Notes: a model not told the origin generated them from the sequence alone. A stretch of 64,000 bases of DNA from an uncultured Pelagibacteraceae bacterium (GCA_902566775.1 CACFKF010000002.1:1-64000); one strand, 5' to 3'; shown: positions 11,078-24,136, counted from the first letter of the stretch. Numbers and translations: made by a program.

Positions 11078-11407
11078 ATGGTAACAGCAACAAAAAAGTG
11101 GATTTTTCTTAAAATAAGCTCAGTTATTTTAATTCCATTAATGCTTTGGTTTATAATAAATTTTGTATTAATTTATGATAAAAATTTTGATGAAGTTTTA
11201 TTTTTTTTAACTAAAGAATCTTCTAAATTGTTATTATCGACTTTAATGATTGTAGCTTTTTTCTTCTCAGCACTAAGCATAAGTGAAATATTTGAAGATT
11301 ATGTGCATGATGAAAAAATTAAGAATATTTCTATAAAGCTTCTTTATTCATCTGCAATAATAATTCCATTTTTGACTATAATTGTAATTTACAATTTAAA
11401 TATATGA
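11078..11407 (+). CDS. sdhD: Succinate dehydrogenase membrane anchor SdhD (divergent)
   Basis: Small membrane protein between sdhC and sdh[14 protein letters not shown] corresponds to the SdhD EDYVH motif. Confidence 0.88.
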   Translation: MVTATKKWIFLKISSVILIPLMLWFIINFVLIYDKNFDEVLFFLTKESSKLLLSTLMIVAFFFSALSISEIFEDYVHDEKIKNISIKLLYSSAIIIPFLTIIVIYNLNI

Positions 11408-13179
11408 GCAAATATAAAGTTATAGAACATGAATATGATGTAGTCGTATTAGGAGCAGGCGGAGCAGGTTTAAGAGCCGCAGTTGGTCTTAGTGAAGTTG
11501 GGTTAAAAACAGCATGTATATCAAAGGTTTTTCCAACTAGAAGTCATACTTCTGCTGCGCAAGGAGGCATTTCTGCGGCCCTAGGAAATATGGGAGAAGA
11601 TGATTGGCGTTGGCATATGTATGATACAGTTAAGGGATCAGACTGGCTTGGTGATCAAGATTGTATTGAATATTTGTGTAAAGAAGCTCCAAGAGCCGTT
11701 TTAGAACTAGAAAGATATGGAGTTCCATTTAGTCGTACAGAGGATGGAAAAATTTATCAAAGGCCCTTTGGTGGAATGACTAAAAACTATGGAAATGAAA
11801 CTGTTCAAAGAACTTGTGCAGCGGCAGATAGAACAGGTCATGCAATACTACATACTATGTATGGACAAGCATTAAAACATAATACAAAATTTTTTATTGA
11901 ATACTTTGCATTAGATTTATTAATGAAAAATGGAGAGTGCAAAGGTTTAATAGCTTGGAATTTAAATGATGGAACCATTCATAGATTTAGATCTCATATT
12001 ACAATAATAGCTACTGGTGGATATGGAAAAACATATTACTCATCTACGTCTGCACACACTTGTACAGGAGATGGGAATGCTATGGTTTTAAGAGCTGGAC
12101 TACCTTTACAAGATATGGAGTTTGTTCAATTTCATCCAACAGGAATTTATGGTCATGGAACATTAATTTCAGAAGGTGTTAGAGGCGAAGGAGGTTACTT
12201 ATTGAATTCTAAAGGAGAAAGATTCATGGAGCGATATGCACCAAAAGCTAAAGATCTTGCATCAAGAGATGTAGTTAGTAGGTCGATAGCTATTGAAATT
12301 AATGAAGGAAGAGGAATTGGCAAAGAAAAAGATCATGTACATCTTCACTTAAATCACTTAGATCCAGAAGTGATTGAAAAAAGACTTCCAGGTATTTCAG
12401 AGTCCTCAAGATTATTTGCAGATGTTGATGTAACTAAAGAGCCAATACCAGTTGTTCCAACAGTACATTATAATATGGGTGGTATTCCAACTAATTATAA
12501 AGCCGAAGTTATAACTGTTAATGGTTCTGAAAAAGTTGTACCTGGGTTAATGGCAATAGGAGAAGCAGCATGCGTTTCTGTTCATGGTGCCAACAGATTA
12601 GGATCAAATTCGTTGATTGATCTAGTAGTTTTTGGAAGAGCAGCAGCAAAAAGAGCAGCAGAACTTTTAAAACCAGGGACTTCTCATGAGGAAATTTCTG
12701 AAAGTGAAACAGATAAATGTTTAGATAGATTCGAAAAATTAAGAAATGGCAATGGAACTAACAGGACAGCCGATCTAAGATTAGCTATGCAAAAAACTAT
12801 GCAGTCAAAATGTGCAGTTTTTAGAACTGAAAAAACTTTAAAAGAAGGTGTGGAAGAAATAAGAAAACCATTTGAAGGAATGGACTCAATATCGGTAAAA
12901 GATAAATCCTTGATTTTTAATACAGATTTAGTTGAAACTTTGGAATTTGATAATTTAATAAGACAGGCTATGGTTACTATAGATTCAGCTTATGAACGTA
13001 AAGAAAGTAGAGGAGCTCACGCAAGGGAAGACTATCCAAAAAGAGATGATGATAAATTTATGAAGCATACTTTGACTTGGTGTAAAGAAAGTAAAACAAA
13101 AATTTCTTATAAAGAAGTGCATAAATCAACATTATCAAATGATGTGCAATATTTTCCTCCTCAAGAAAGGGTTTATTAA
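11404..13179 (+). CDS. sdhA: Succinate dehydrogenase flavoprotein subunit
   Basis: [16 protein letters not shown], covalent-FAD motif [32 protein letters not shown]. Confidence 0.98.
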   Translation: MSKYKVIEHEYDVVVLGAGGAGLRAAVGLSEVGLKTACISKVFPTRSHTSAAQGGISAALGNMGEDDWRWHMYDTVKGSDWLGDQDCIEYLCKEAPRAVLELERYGVPFSRTEDGKIYQRPFGGMTKNYGNETVQRTCAAADRTGHAILHTMYGQALKHNTKFFIEYFALDLLMKNGECKGLIAWNLNDGTIHRFRSHITIIATGGYGKTYYSSTSAHTCTGDGNAMVLRAGLPLQDMEFVQFHPTGIYGHGTLISEGVRGEGGYLLNSKGERFMERYAPKAKDLASRDVVSRSIAIEINEGRGIGKEKDHVHLHLNHLDPEVIEKRLPGISESSRLFADVDVTKEPIPVVPTVHYNMGGIPTNYKAEVITVNGSEKVVPGLMAIGEAACVSVHGANRLGSNSLIDLVVFGRAAAKRAAELLKPGTSHEEISESETDKCLDRFEKLRNGNGTNRTADLRLAMQKTMQSKCAVFRTEKTLKEGVEEIRKPFEGMDSISVKDKSLIFNTDLVETLEFDNLIRQAMVTIDSAYERKESRGAHAREDYPKRDDDKFMKHTLTWCKESKTKISYKEVHKSTLSNDVQYFPPQERVY

Positions 13180-13952
13180 TGGTCCAAATAAATTTACCTA
13201 AAAACTCAAAAGTACAAAAAGGAGAATATTACAAGGACAAAACTGGATCAAAGAATATTAGAAAAGTTAATATTTATAGGTGGGATCCTTCTAGCGGTAA
13301 AAATCCAAGAATAGATACTTATGAAGTTGATATGGATAATTGTCCATCAAAAGTATTAGATTTACTAAATAAAATTAAAAATGAAATAGATCCATCAATT
13401 GCTTATAGAAGATCTTGTGCTCATGGAGTATGTGGTTCTTGTGCAATGAATATGGATGGAAAAAATGGGTTAGCTTGTACTAAACCCCATTCAGAAATAA
13501 AAGGAGATATTAATATTTATCCTTTACCTCATTTAAAAGTTGAAAAAGATTTAATTGGAGATCTAAGCACGTTGTATAAACAATATCATTCGGTTGAACC
13601 ATGGTTAAAAAATTCTAAAAAAGATGATGGAAAAGAAAATTTACAATCTATTGCTGATAGAGCAAAATTAGATGGTCTTTATGAATGTATAATGTGTGCT
13701 TGTTGTTCAACATCTTGTCCTAGCTATTGGTGGAATGGTGACAAATATCTTGGTCCAGCTGTTTTATTACAAGCTTATAGATGGATAATAGATAGTAGAG
13801 ATGAAGAAAGAAAAGAAAGGTTAGAGAAAGTTGCAGATGAATTAAAACTTTATAGATGCCATACTATTATGAATTGTACAAATGCTTGTCCGAAAGGGTT
13901 AAATCCCGCAAAAGCAATTGCATCTATAAAGAAAATGCTTGCAACAACTTGA
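13179..13952 (+). CDS. sdhB: Succinate dehydrogenase iron-sulfur subunit
   Basis: Fe-S clusters [53 protein letters not shown]. Confidence 0.98.
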   Translation: MVQINLPKNSKVQKGEYYKDKTGSKNIRKVNIYRWDPSSGKNPRIDTYEVDMDNCPSKVLDLLNKIKNEIDPSIAYRRSCAHGVCGSCAMNMDGKNGLACTKPHSEIKGDINIYPLPHLKVEKDLIGDLSTLYKQYHSVEPWLKNSKKDDGKENLQSIADRAKLDGLYECIMCACCSTSCPSYWWNGDKYLGPAVLLQAYRWIIDSRDEERKERLEKVADELKLYRCHTIMNCTNACPKGLNPAKAIASIKKMLATT

Positions 13953-13976
13953 TTACTTAATTAAATAATTTCAGCT

Positions 13977-15470
13977 ATGAATTTAATTCAACACTTTGTA
14001 AACGGAAAAACAGTACCTGGAAAATCTGATAGAAAAGGTAAAATATTTAATCCTGCTACTGGAGAACAAAAATCTGAAGTTAAGTTGGGTTCAAAATCAG
14101 ATTTAGATGATGCTGTAAATATTGCAAAAAAAGCTTTTGAAACTTGGTCATTAAAACCGCCAATTCAAAGAGCTAGGATAATGTTTAAATTTAAAGAGTT
14201 GATTGAAAAAAACTCTGATGAATTGGCTAAAATGATAGTTTCTGAACATGGAAAAGTTTATGAAGATGCAAAAGGTTCACTTACAAGAGGTCTTGAAGTA
14301 GTAGAATTTACATGTGGCATTCCCCAAGTTTTAAAAGGAGAATTTACTGAAAATGTTGGGACCGATATTGATAGTTGGTCAATAAGACAACCACTTGGTG
14401 TTTGTGCAGGCATAACTCCGTTTAATTTTCCAGCAATGGTTCCAATGTGGATGTTTCCTATGGCTATTGCATGTGGAAATACTTTTATATTAAAACCTTC
14501 AGAAAAAGACCCTTCTTGTTCAATTAAATTAGCAGAATTATTAAAAGAGGCTGGACTACCAGATGGCGTATTTAATGTAATCAACGGAGATAAAGAAGTG
14601 GTAGACGCAATTTTAGTTAACAAAGATATTAAAGCCGTAAGCTTTGTAGGTTCAACTCCCATTGCAAAATATATTTATGAAAATGCAGCTAAAAATGAAA
14701 AAAGAGTTCAAGCTTTGGGAGGAGCAAAAAATCATTGCGTTGTAATGCCAGATTGTGATTTAGATCAGGCAGTGAATGGTTTAATGGGAGCGGCCTATGG
14801 GTCTGCAGGAGAAAGATGTATGGCACAGTCGGTTGCAGTTGCGGTTGGTAATGTTGGAGATCATTTAGTAAGCAAATTAAGTAAAAAAGTTGAAGCATTA
14901 AAAATTGGGCCTGGTATGGATAAAGCATCAGAAATGGGACCATTAGTTACAAAAGAGCATTTAGAAAAAGTAAAAGGTTACGTTGATCTAGGAGTGAAAG
15001 AAGGAGCAAAATTAGTAGTTGATGGAAGAAATTTGAAATTACAAGGATATGAAAATGGTTTTTATATAGGAGGATGTTTATTTGATCATGTTAAAAAAGA
15101 CATGCGTATTTATAAAGAAGAAATTTTTGGTCCAGTACTTTCAGTAGTTAGAGTTAAAGATTTTGAAGAAGCTACTCAAATAATTAATGATCATGAATTT
15201 GGTAATGGAACAAGTATTTACACCAGAGATGGAGATGTTGGTAGAACATTTGCTAGCAAAATTAAAATTGGAATGGTTGGTATAAATATACCTATACCTG
15301 TGCCCGTAGCGTTCCATAGTTTTGGTGGATGGAAAAGATCTTTATTTGGTGATCAACATATGCATGGGATAGAAGGTGTAAGATTTTATACAAAACTTAA
15401 GACAATAACTTCAAGGTGGCCATCTGGCATAAGATCAAATCCTGAATTTATTATGCCAACAATGAAATAA
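13977..15470 (+). CDS. mmsA: Methylmalonate-semialdehyde dehydrogenase (CoA-acylating)
   Basis: ALDH family with MMSDH features: [69 protein letters not shown]. Confidence 0.93.
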   Translation: MNLIQHFVNGKTVPGKSDRKGKIFNPATGEQKSEVKLGSKSDLDDAVNIAKKAFETWSLKPPIQRARIMFKFKELIEKNSDELAKMIVSEHGKVYEDAKGSLTRGLEVVEFTCGIPQVLKGEFTENVGTDIDSWSIRQPLGVCAGITPFNFPAMVPMWMFPMAIACGNTFILKPSEKDPSCSIKLAELLKEAGLPDGVFNVINGDKEVVDAILVNKDIKAVSFVGSTPIAKYIYENAAKNEKRVQALGGAKNHCVVMPDCDLDQAVNGLMGAAYGSAGERCMAQSVAVAVGNVGDHLVSKLSKKVEALKIGPGMDKASEMGPLVTKEHLEKVKGYVDLGVKEGAKLVVDGRNLKLQGYENGFYIGGCLFDHVKKDMRIYKEEIFGPVLSVVRVKDFEEATQIINDHEFGNGTSIYTRDGDVGRTFASKIKIGMVGINIPIPVPVAFHSFGGWKRSLFGDQHMHGIEGVRFYTKLKTITSRWPSGIRSNPEFIMPTMK

Positions 15471-15475
15471 TAAAT

Positions 15476-16441
15476 ATGTCAAAAAAAATATCATTAATTG
15501 GTGCCGGTCAGATCGGTGGTACTTTAGCACATTTGATTGGATTAAAAGAATTAGCAGATGAAGTTGTAGTTTTTGATATTGAAAGCGGTATTGCAAAAGG
15601 AAAAGCCCTTGATATTGCTCAATCTTCATCAGTTGATGGTTTTAATGTTAATTTTATTGGTACAGATAATTATGAAGACATAAAAAATTCAGATGTAATT
15701 ATTATTACCGCGGGGGTTCCAAGAAAACCTGGAATGAGTAGAGATGATTTACTTGGAATTAATCTAAAAATTATCAAACAAGTTGCGGATGGTGTGCAAA
15801 AACATTCTCCAAATGCTTTTGTTATATGTATTACAAACCCTTTGGATGTTATGGTTATGGCATTTCAAAAATATTCATCTCTACCAACTAATAAAGTAGT
15901 TGGAATGGCAGGCATTCTTGATAGTGCAAGATTTAAATTATTTTTGTCTCAAGAACTAATAATTCCAGTAAGAGAGATTGAAGCAATGGTTATGGGAGGT
16001 CATGGAGATACAATGGTTCCATTACCAAGATTTACAAAAGTTTCAGGCAAGCCATTATTAGATTTAATTAAAGAGGGAAAACTATCATTAGAAAGATTAG
16101 AAGAAATCAATCAAAGAACTAGAGATGGAGGAGCTGAAATTGTTAAATATTTAGAAAAAGGTTCAGCATTTTATGCACCGGCAGCATCAGGAGTTCAAAT
16201 GGCTGAAGCATATTTAAAAGATGAAAAAAAGCTACTTCCTTGTGCTGTACATCTTAATGGAGAATATGGAGTTAAAAATATTTTCGCAGGAGTTCCGGTA
16301 ATAATTGGAAAGAATGGTGTAGAAAAAATAGAAGAAATAAGCTTAGATGAAAAAGAAAAAAGTCAATTTATGCATTCAATAGATGCAGTTAAAAAATTAT
16401 GGGATGCAGCTTCGGTAATTGATAATGATCTTTCCAAATAA
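15476..16441 (+). CDS. mdh: Malate dehydrogenase
   Basis: [49 protein letters not shown]. Confidence 0.97.
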   Translation: MSKKISLIGAGQIGGTLAHLIGLKELADEVVVFDIESGIAKGKALDIAQSSSVDGFNVNFIGTDNYEDIKNSDVIIITAGVPRKPGMSRDDLLGINLKIIKQVADGVQKHSPNAFVICITNPLDVMVMAFQKYSSLPTNKVVGMAGILDSARFKLFLSQELIIPVREIEAMVMGGHGDTMVPLPRFTKVSGKPLLDLIKEGKLSLERLEEINQRTRDGGAEIVKYLEKGSAFYAPAASGVQMAEAYLKDEKKLLPCAVHLNGEYGVKNIFAGVPVIIGKNGVEKIEEISLDEKEKSQFMHSIDAVKKLWDAASVIDNDLSK

Positions 16442-16443
16442 AA

Positions 16444-17604
16444 ATGAATATTCACGAGCACCAAGCTAAACAAATTTTAAAGGAATTTGGTATAGAAGTA
16501 CCAAATGGCGTTTTTGCTCTTTCAGTTGAGGATCTTATAAAAAAAGCTAAGCAATTAAATACTGAAAAATATGTACTTAAAGCACAAATCCATGCTGGGG
16601 GAAGAGGCAAAGCTGGTGGTGTAAAAATACTTAACAATATTGATGAATTAACCAAAGCTTCCAAAGAATTATTGGGCAAGAAATTGATAACTCCTCAAAC
16701 AGGCTCAGAAGGTAAAGAAGTAAAAAGATTATATGTGGAAGAATCTTCTAGTATTGAAAAAGAATTTTATCTTTCCTGTTTAGTAGATAGAGAAAGTTCA
16801 AAGATTGCTTTTATTTCAAGTGATCAAGGTGGAATGGATATAGAAGAAGTGGCAAAAAATAATCCAGACAAAATAATTACCACAAAGCTAAATATTGGAG
16901 AAGATATTTCAGAAAGTGATTGTAAAAAAATAATTAAAATTTTTAATCTTAAAGATAATTCTAAGATAGCAGCTATTTCTTTGATTAAATCAATTTATAA
17001 AATGTTTTTAAGTACTGATGCTAGTCTCGTAGAAATAAATCCACTTATTTTAACCAAGGATAAAAAAATTGTTTGCCTGGATGCAAAAATTAATTTTGAT
17101 GATAATTCACTATATAGACATCCAGAAATTTTAAAATTAAGAGATTTAAATGAAGAAAATCCTACTGAAATTGAAGCTAGCAAACATAATTTGTCTTATA
17201 TAAAACTCAACGGAAACATTGGTTGTATGGTTAATGGAGCAGGACTTGCTATGGCTACTATGGATATAATAAAACTTTATGGCAAAGAACCTGCAAATTT
17301 TTTAGATGTTGGTGGGGGTGCTTCAAAAGAAAAAGTATCTGCTGCTTTAAAAATAATTCTTTCAGATAAAAACGTAAAAGGTATTTTAATAAATATTTTT
17401 GGAGGGATAATGAAGTGCGATGTACTTGCCCATGGTGTTGTTGATGCTGCTAAAGAAATAAAAATAGAAGTACCTTTAGTTGTAAGACTTGCAGGTACAA
17501 ATTTTAAAGAAGGAAAAAATATTTTGGATAATTCTGGTTTAAAAATTATTTCAGCAGAAAATTTGGATGATGCTGCAAAAAAAATTGTAGAAGCTATAAA
17601 ATAA
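16444..17604 (+). CDS. sucC: Succinyl-CoA synthetase beta subunit
   Basis: MNIHEHQAKQIL, AQIHAGGRGKAGGVK, LDVGGGASKEKV, GGIMKCDVLAHGVV. Confidence 0.97.
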   Translation: MNIHEHQAKQILKEFGIEVPNGVFALSVEDLIKKAKQLNTEKYVLKAQIHAGGRGKAGGVKILNNIDELTKASKELLGKKLITPQTGSEGKEVKRLYVEESSSIEKEFYLSCLVDRESSKIAFISSDQGGMDIEEVAKNNPDKIITTKLNIGEDISESDCKKIIKIFNLKDNSKIAAISLIKSIYKMFLSTDASLVEINPLILTKDKKIVCLDAKINFDDNSLYRHPEILKLRDLNEENPTEIEASKHNLSYIKLNGNIGCMVNGAGLAMATMDIIKLYGKEPANFLDVGGGASKEKVSAALKIILSDKNVKGILINIFGGIMKCDVLAHGVVDAAKEIKIEVPLVVRLAGTNFKEGKNILDNSGLKIISAENLDDAAKKIVEAIK

Positions 17605-17610
17605 ATATTT

Positions 17611-18486
17611 ATGTCAATTTTAATTAATAAAAATACAAAAGTTATTTGTCAGGGTTTTACGGGATCTCATGGAACATTTCATTCTGAACAAGCAATAAAA
17701 TATGGAACGAGTTTAGTAGGAGGAGTAACGCCAAAAAAAGGTGGTCAAAAACATTTAAACAAACCTGTTTTTAATACAGTCCAAGAAGCAAAAAAAGAAA
17801 CCGGTGCTACAGCAACCATGATATATGTTCCTGCAAAGTTTGCTTCTAGTGCAATCATTGAAGCAATAGAATCATCAATGGAGCTGATTGTGTGTATTAC
17901 TGAAGGTATACCAGTATTAGATATGCTTAAGGTAAAGAAAAAGTTAAATGGGTCAACAAGTAGATTAATTGGCCCAAATTGTCCTGGAATAATAACGCCA
18001 GATGAATGCAAAATAGGAATAATGCCAGGAAATATTCATAAAAAAGGATCTGTTGGAATTGTTTCAAGATCTGGAACATTAACATATGAAGCTGTCGCTC
18101 AAACTACAGAAAATGGTCTTGGACAATCTACGTGTATAGGTATTGGCGGTGACCCAATTAATGGGACAAATTTTATTGATTGTTTAGACTTATTTTTAAA
18201 AGATGATGAGACAAAGTCTATATTAATGATAGGAGAAATAGGCGGAACTGCAGAAGAAGAAGCTTCAGAATTTTTAAAAAATCATAAAATTAAAAAACCA
18301 GTAGTTGGATTTATAGCAGGAATAACAGCACCTAAAGGAAGAAGAATGGGGCATGCAGGTGCAATTATTTCTAGAGGCAAAGGAGGAGCAAAAGACAAGA
18401 TAAAAAAAATGGAGGAATGTGGCATAACTATAGCCCATTCTCCAGCTGAAATAGGAAAAACTTTATTAAATAAATTGTCTAATTGA
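17611..18486 (+). CDS. sucD: Succinyl-CoA synthetase alpha subunit
   Basis: [53 protein letters not shown]. Confidence 0.97.
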   Translation: MSILINKNTKVICQGFTGSHGTFHSEQAIKYGTSLVGGVTPKKGGQKHLNKPVFNTVQEAKKETGATATMIYVPAKFASSAIIEAIESSMELIVCITEGIPVLDMLKVKKKLNGSTSRLIGPNCPGIITPDECKIGIMPGNIHKKGSVGIVSRSGTLTYEAVAQTTENGLGQSTCIGIGGDPINGTNFIDCLDLFLKDDETKSILMIGEIGGTAEEEASEFLKNHKIKKPVVGFIAGITAPKGRRMGHAGAIISRGKGGAKDKIKKMEECGITIAHSPAEIGKTLLNKLSN

Positions 18487-18520
18487 AAAATACTTTTCAA
18501 ATACTATACTAATAGTATTA
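18483..18520 (+). promoter_or_regulatory. Predicted sigma70-type promoter overlapping an 8-bp inverted repeat just before sucA
   Basis: TTGAAA (18483-18488), 16-nt spacer, TATACT (18505-18510); inverted repeat AATACTAT-ACTA-ATAGTATT (18500-18519). Confidence 0.55.
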
Positions 18521-21409
18521 ATGTCTTCTTCAAAAAATCTAGATAATAAGAAAACTTCATTTTTAAACAAATCTAACAGCGAATTTATTGAGCAGATGTA
18601 TATCAAATTTATTAATAATGATGCAGCATTACCACAAAGCTGGAAAGACTACTTTAAAGATTTAAATGAAGAATCAAGCTTGGTTATAAAAGAAATAAAT
18701 GGTCCTTCGTGGCAGCGTACAAAAAAAATTCATCAGAAAGAAATTTTTCAAAAATTTGAAAATGAAAATACTTCCAAAAAACAAATAGAATTTAGTGAAA
18801 ATATTGAAAGATCAGGGAAGGACTCTGTAAGAGCAGTTACATTAATTAGAGCTTATAGAACTCAAGGAAATCTTTTAGCAAAACTTGATCCGTTAGGACT
18901 TAAAACTTCAGAATATATAGACGAATTACATCCAGAGTATCATGGTTTTAAAAAAGGTGATTATGATCATAAAGTTTTTCTAGATGGTATTTTAAATAGG
19001 GATTATGGGACTATAAGGGAAATATTATCCTTTTTAAGAAAAACTTATTGTGGACCAATTGGTTATGAATTTATGCATATTTCGAATCCTAAAGAAAGAA
19101 AATGGTTTAGAGATAGAATAGAAAAAGATGAAAACGCTCTTAAATTTACAAAAAATGGAAAGCTTGCAATACTAAGTAGATTAATTTATGCGGAAGGATT
19201 TGAAAAATTTTTGCATACAAAATATATTGGCACAAAACGTTTTGGCCTAGATGGCGGAGAAAGTTTAATTCCAGCTTTGGAACAAATCATAAAAGTAGGT
19301 GGTCAAAGCAAAATTAAGGAAGTTAAAATTGGAATGTCCCATAGGGGCAGATTAAATGTTCTCGCTAATTTATTACAAAAATCATACAAAAGAATTTTTA
19401 ATGAATTTACAGGTGAACCTGATGTTTCTGCAGAAGAAAGCGCAGGAGATGTTAAATATCATTTAGGAGCATCTTCAAATAGAGAATTTGATGGAAACTC
19501 GGTTCATATTAGTTTAACTGACAACCCTTCTCACTTAGAAGCAGTTAGTCCAGTTGTTTTGGGACAAACAAGGGCAAAACAATATTTTCACCAAGATTAT
19601 GAAAGAAATAAAGTTATACCAATCTTAATTCATGGAGATGCTGCTTTTTCTGCACAAGGTGTAGTGGCCGAATGTTTTGCAATGTCAGGACTTCCAGGAC
19701 ATAACACGGGTGGAACAATTCACATTATTATTAATAATCAGATTGGATTTACCACAAGCCCTAGATTTGCAAGATCATCTCCATATCCTTCAGATATTGC
19801 AAAAATGGTTGAAGCACCAATATTACATGTAAATGGCGACGACCCTGAAGCAACAGTTTATGCCGCAAGGATCGCAACAGAATTTAGATTAAAATTTAAT
19901 AGAGATGTAGTAATTGACATGTTTTGTTACAGAAGGTTTGGTCATAATGAAGGAGATGAGCCTTCTTTTACTCAACCATTAATGTATAAAAAAATTAGAT
20001 CTCATCCCACAACTTTAAAAATATATGGAGAAAAACTTATTAATGAAGGCGTTATAACTAAAGAAGATTATATTAATCAAAATAAAGAATTTAGAGAATT
20101 GCTTGATGAGCAGTATAAAACTTCAAAAGATTATAAACCAAAATTAGAATGGTTTGAAGGAGCCTGGTCTCGATATAAACCCGAAAAAGGAAAAGATAAA
20201 AGAGGCAAAAGTGGAGTAAAAGAAGAAAAATTATTAGCAATATCCGAAAGAATTAACTTAATTCCTGAAAATTCAAATATACATAAAACAATTAAAAAAA
20301 TTTTTAATACGAGATATCAAGCAGTCAAACTTAGAAAAAATATAGATTGGTCAACAGCAGAAGCGTTAGCTTTTGGCTCATTGTTGGAAGAAGGTTTTCC
20401 AGTTCGATTAGTTGGGCAAGACTCGGGAAGAGGCACTTTTAGTCAAAGACACTCGGTTTTAAGGAACCAAATTGATAATTCTCGTTATATACCTCTAAAT
20501 AATATTTCAAAAAAACAAAAAAGATTTGAAATAGTAGATAGTTTACTATCTGAATTAGCAGTTTTAGGTTTTGAATATGGATATAGTTTGGTAGAGCCCA
20601 ACACATTAACAATTTGGGAGGCACAATTTGGCGATTTTGCTAATGGTGCTCAAATTGTAATAGATCAGTTCATTGCTTCTGGGGAAAGGAAGTGGTCCAG
20701 AGCTTCTGGTTTGGTAATGTTACTACCTCATGGATATGAAGGTCAAGGACCCGAACATTCATCTGGTAGATTAGAAAGATTTTTACAATTGTGCGCTAAA
20801 GAAAATTTACAAGTTATGAATTGTACTACTCCATCAAATTATTTTCATGCTTTAAGGCGTCAAATACATAGAGATTTCAGAAAACCCCTGATTATTATGA
20901 CACCAAAATCTTTATTAAGAAATAAGCTTTGTGTATCTAATTTAGAAGATTTTGGAAAAAATAATTCTTTTCATAGAATTTTATGGGACCATGCGGTAGA
21001 AAAGAAAAATGGTTTTATAAAACTTAAAAAAGACAAAGAAATTAAAAAAGTTATTTTATGTTCTGGAAAAGTGTACTTTGATTTATTAGATGCTCGTGAA
21101 AAGTTAAAAAAAAATGATGTTCTTCTACTAAGAATTGAACAACTTTATCCATTTCCTATAAAATCTTTGGTAAAAGAAATTAAAGCATATAAAAATAATG
21201 CCAAATTTTATTGGTGTCAGGAAGAACCTAAAAATATGGGTGCATGGTTTTCTGTGCGAGATTATATCCAATGGACTTTGGATTATATTAAGGCTAAATA
21301 TAATAAGATTTCTTATATAGGAAGAAATACGGCCGCAACACCTGCTACAGGTTATGCAAAAAGACATCTTTCTCAACAAAAAGAAATTATAGAAAAAGTT
21401 TTTAAATAA
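18521..21409 (+). CDS. sucA: 2-oxoglutarate dehydrogenase E1
   Basis: [71 protein letters not shown]. Confidence 0.98.
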   Translation: MSSSKNLDNKKTSFLNKSNSEFIEQMYIKFINNDAALPQSWKDYFKDLNEESSLVIKEINGPSWQRTKKIHQKEIFQKFENENTSKKQIEFSENIERSGKDSVRAVTLIRAYRTQGNLLAKLDPLGLKTSEYIDELHPEYHGFKKGDYDHKVFLDGILNRDYGTIREILSFLRKTYCGPIGYEFMHISNPKERKWFRDRIEKDENALKFTKNGKLAILSRLIYAEGFEKFLHTKYIGTKRFGLDGGESLIPALEQIIKVGGQSKIKEVKIGMSHRGRLNVLANLLQKSYKRIFNEFTGEPDVSAEESAGDVKYHLGASSNREFDGNSVHISLTDNPSHLEAVSPVVLGQTRAKQYFHQDYERNKVIPILIHGDAAFSAQGVVAECFAMSGLPGHNTGGTIHIIINNQIGFTTSPRFARSSPYPSDIAKMVEAPILHVNGDDPEATVYAARIATEFRLKFNRDVVIDMFCYRRFGHNEGDEPSFTQPLMYKKIRSHPTTLKIYGEKLINEGVITKEDYINQNKEFRELLDEQYKTSKDYKPKLEWFEGAWSRYKPEKGKDKRGKSGVKEEKLLAISERINLIPENSNIHKTIKKIFNTRYQAVKLRKNIDWSTAEALAFGSLLEEGFPVRLVGQDSGRGTFSQRHSVLRNQIDNSRYIPLNNISKKQKRFEIVDSLLSELAVLGFEYGYSLVEPNTLTIWEAQFGDFANGAQIVIDQFIASGERKWSRASGLVMLLPHGYEGQGPEHSSGRLERFLQLCAKENLQVMNCTTPSNYFHALRRQIHRDFRKPLIIMTPKSLLRNKLCVSNLEDFGKNNSFHRILWDHAVEKKNGFIKLKKDKEIKKVILCSGKVYFDLLDAREKLKKNDVLLLRIEQLYPFPIKSLVKEIKAYKNNAKFYWCQEEPKNMGAWFSVRDYIQWTLDYIKAKYNKISYIGRNTAATPATGYAKRHLSQQKEIIEKVFK

Positions 21410-22707
21410 TGTCTGAAAAAATTTTAGTACCAGCTCTAGGCGAGAGTATTACCGAAGCTACTGTTGTAAAATGGCTGAAAAGCAAGGGAGAGTCCGTAGA
21501 AACAGATGAGCCTATAGTTGAATTGGAAACAGATAAAGTAAATTTAGAAGTTCCATCGCCAATAGATGGAATATTATCAGAAATTAATGCAAATAATGGA
21601 CAAGTAGTTGAAGTAGGCACAGTATTAGGATTAATAGATAATGGAAAAATTGAAACACCAAAAAAAGTCGCTACAAAAGAAAAACAGACGATAAAAAAAC
21701 CAGAAAAAATTACCAAAAGTGATCCAGAACTTTTTGATAATAATGTTGTTAAGTTAGAAAAAAAACCAGTTTCAGAAAAGATTGAAGAAGAACCTCTAGT
21801 TTTGAGCAAAGAAATAGGAACAACAGCTAAAACAAATAATAAAGAATTAAACCAAACACTGTCACCAGCTGTAAGAAAAATAGTAGAAGAAAAAAATATT
21901 GATACAAAAAATATCACTGGTTCAGGAAAAGAAGGAAGAATACTTAAAGGTGATTTAATCAATTTAATGGCCTCAACCCCCAAGCCTTCAGACAGAAAAG
22001 CTCAGTATGGACAAGAAGAACGAATTAGAATGACAAGATTGAGAATGACAATAGCAAAAAGATTAAAGCAGGCCCAAGAGACTGCTGCAATTCTTACAAC
22101 TTTTAATGAAGTGGATATGAATAATATTATTCAGATGAGACAAGATCACCAGGAAGATTTTAAAAACAGATTTGGAATAAAATTAGGTTTTATGTCATTT
22201 TTTGTTAAAGCTTGCATTGTTGGTTTGAAGAATTTCCCAGCAATTAATGCCGAAATAGATAATGAAGAAATTGTATATAAAAATTATTACAACATTAGCT
22301 TTGCAGTTGGCACTGATAGAGGTTTAGTAGTACCAGTCTTAAAAAATGCAGATGAATTATCTTTTGCTGATATAGAAAAAAACATTAAAATTATATCTGA
22401 AAAAGCAAGACAAGGAAAATTAACAGTTGAAGACCTTCAAGGGGGAACTTTTACAATTAGCAATGGGGGAGTTTATGGTTCGATGCTCTCAACACCAATT
22501 TTAAACACACCACAATCTGGCGTGCTAGGAATGCATAATGTTATTGAAAGACCAGTAGTAATTAAAGGTGAGATTTTGATAAGGCCTATGATGTACTTAG
22601 CTTTGTCGTATGATCACAGAATAATTGATGGAAAAGATTCTGTTTCATTTTTAAAATGTATTAAGGAAAATTTAGAAGATCCAAGAAGACTTTTTTTAGA
22701 TCTTTAA
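21409..22707 (+). CDS. sucB: Dihydrolipoamide succinyltransferase E2
   Basis: Lipoyl motif [13 protein letters not shown], catalytic [14 protein letters not shown]. Confidence 0.97.
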   Translation: MSEKILVPALGESITEATVVKWLKSKGESVETDEPIVELETDKVNLEVPSPIDGILSEINANNGQVVEVGTVLGLIDNGKIETPKKVATKEKQTIKKPEKITKSDPELFDNNVVKLEKKPVSEKIEEEPLVLSKEIGTTAKTNNKELNQTLSPAVRKIVEEKNIDTKNITGSGKEGRILKGDLINLMASTPKPSDRKAQYGQEERIRMTRLRMTIAKRLKQAQETAAILTTFNEVDMNNIIQMRQDHQEDFKNRFGIKLGFMSFFVKACIVGLKNFPAINAEIDNEEIVYKNYYNISFAVGTDRGLVVPVLKNADELSFADIEKNIKIISEKARQGKLTVEDLQGGTFTISNGGVYGSMLSTPILNTPQSGVLGMHNVIERPVVIKGEILIRPMMYLALSYDHRIIDGKDSVSFLKCIKENLEDPRRLFLDL

Positions 22708-22713
22708 AAAAAT

Positions 22714-24114
22714 ATGTCAGAAAAATTTCAAGTAGTTGTAGTAGGTGGTGGACCTGGAGGCTATGTATGTTCTATTAGATTAGCTCAACTAGGATATAAA
22801 ACAGCATGCATAGATTCAAGGGGTGTTCTAGGTGGCACATGTTTGAACGTAGGATGTATTCCATCAAAAAGTTTACTGAATCTTTCTGAGAAATTTTATA
22901 GTGCAAAAAATTTGTCAGACAAAGGTATAGAAGTTGGTTCTGTAAAATTAAATTTAGCAAAAATGATGCAAAATAAAGAAAAGGCGATCTCAGAATTAAC
23001 TAAAGGAGTAGAGTTTCTATTAAAGAAAAATAAAGTTACCTACATAAAAGGGTATGCAAACTTCAAGTCAACCAACAAAATAATAGTAACAGATAACAAA
23101 AAGAAAGAAATAATTATAGAGACTGAAAAAACAGTTATATGTACTGGTTCAGAGCCAGTATCTTTACCCAAAGTTGATTTTGATGAAGAAAAAATTATTT
23201 CATCTACTGGAGCACTATCTTTAAAATCAGTACCAAAAAAAATGGTAGTGATTGGGGGAGGATATATAGGCTTAGAAATGGGATCTGTATGGCATAGACT
23301 TGGTAGTAAAATTGAAGTGGTAGAATTTCTTGATCATATAACTCCTGGAATGGATGGAGAGATTTCAAAAGAATTATTAAAAATTTTACAAAAACAGGGA
23401 ATTAAATTTCACTTAGAAAGTAATGTAAAAAGTATAAAAAAAGGAACAAAAGGAATTATAATAAATACATCAAATAAAGAAGGCAAAAAAATAGATATTG
23501 AATGTGATGTTGCATTAGTTGCTGTTGGAAGAAAACCCAATACAGCAAAATTAAATTTAGACAAAGTTGGAATTGAGCTAGATAATAAAAAAAGAATAAA
23601 AGTAGATAATAAATATCAAACTAATATAAAAAATATTTTTGCAATAGGGGATGTTATAGAAGGACCTATGCTTGCCCATAAAGCTGAAGATGAAGGTATT
23701 GCAGTGGCAGAAATAATAGATGGACAAGCAGGACATGTAAATTATGATGTGATACCAGGAGTAATTTACACATCGCCAGAAGTTGCGACAGTTGGAAAAA
23801 CAGAACAGCAATTAAAGAAAGATCAAGTGAACTATAAAGTTGGTAAGTTTTCATTAATGGCAAACTCAAGAGCTAAAACAATTAATGAGACAGACGGGTT
23901 TGTTAAGATATTAGCCGACAGTAAAACTGATAAGGTATTGGGAGTTCACATGATTGGTGCTAATGCAGGGGAATTAATAGCTGAAATGGCATTGGCTATG
24001 GAATTTGGAGCAAGTTCAGAAGATATTGCAAGAACATGCCATGCTCATCCAACTTTTTCAGAAGCTTTAAAAGAATCAGCTTTAGCAGTAGATAAAAGAG
24101 CAATACACTCTTAA
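22714..24114 (+). CDS. lpdA: Dihydrolipoamide dehydrogenase E3
   Basis: GGGPGGYVCSIRLAQLG, GGTCLNVGCIPSKSLL, AIGDVIEGPMLAHKAEDEG, HAHPTFSEALKESAL. Confidence 0.97.
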   Translation: MSEKFQVVVVGGGPGGYVCSIRLAQLGYKTACIDSRGVLGGTCLNVGCIPSKSLLNLSEKFYSAKNLSDKGIEVGSVKLNLAKMMQNKEKAISELTKGVEFLLKKNKVTYIKGYANFKSTNKIIVTDNKKKEIIIETEKTVICTGSEPVSLPKVDFDEEKIISSTGALSLKSVPKKMVVIGGGYIGLEMGSVWHRLGSKIEVVEFLDHITPGMDGEISKELLKILQKQGIKFHLESNVKSIKKGTKGIIINTSNKEGKKIDIECDVALVAVGRKPNTAKLNLDKVGIELDNKKRIKVDNKYQTNIKNIFAIGDVIEGPMLAHKAEDEGIAVAEIIDGQAGHVNYDVIPGVIYTSPEVATVGKTEQQLKKDQVNYKVGKFSLMANSRAKTINETDGFVKILADSKTDKVLGVHMIGANAGELIAEMALAMEFGASSEDIARTCHAHPTFSEALKESALAVDKRAIHS

Positions 24115-24136
24115 TAAATTTTCATATTATACATAT

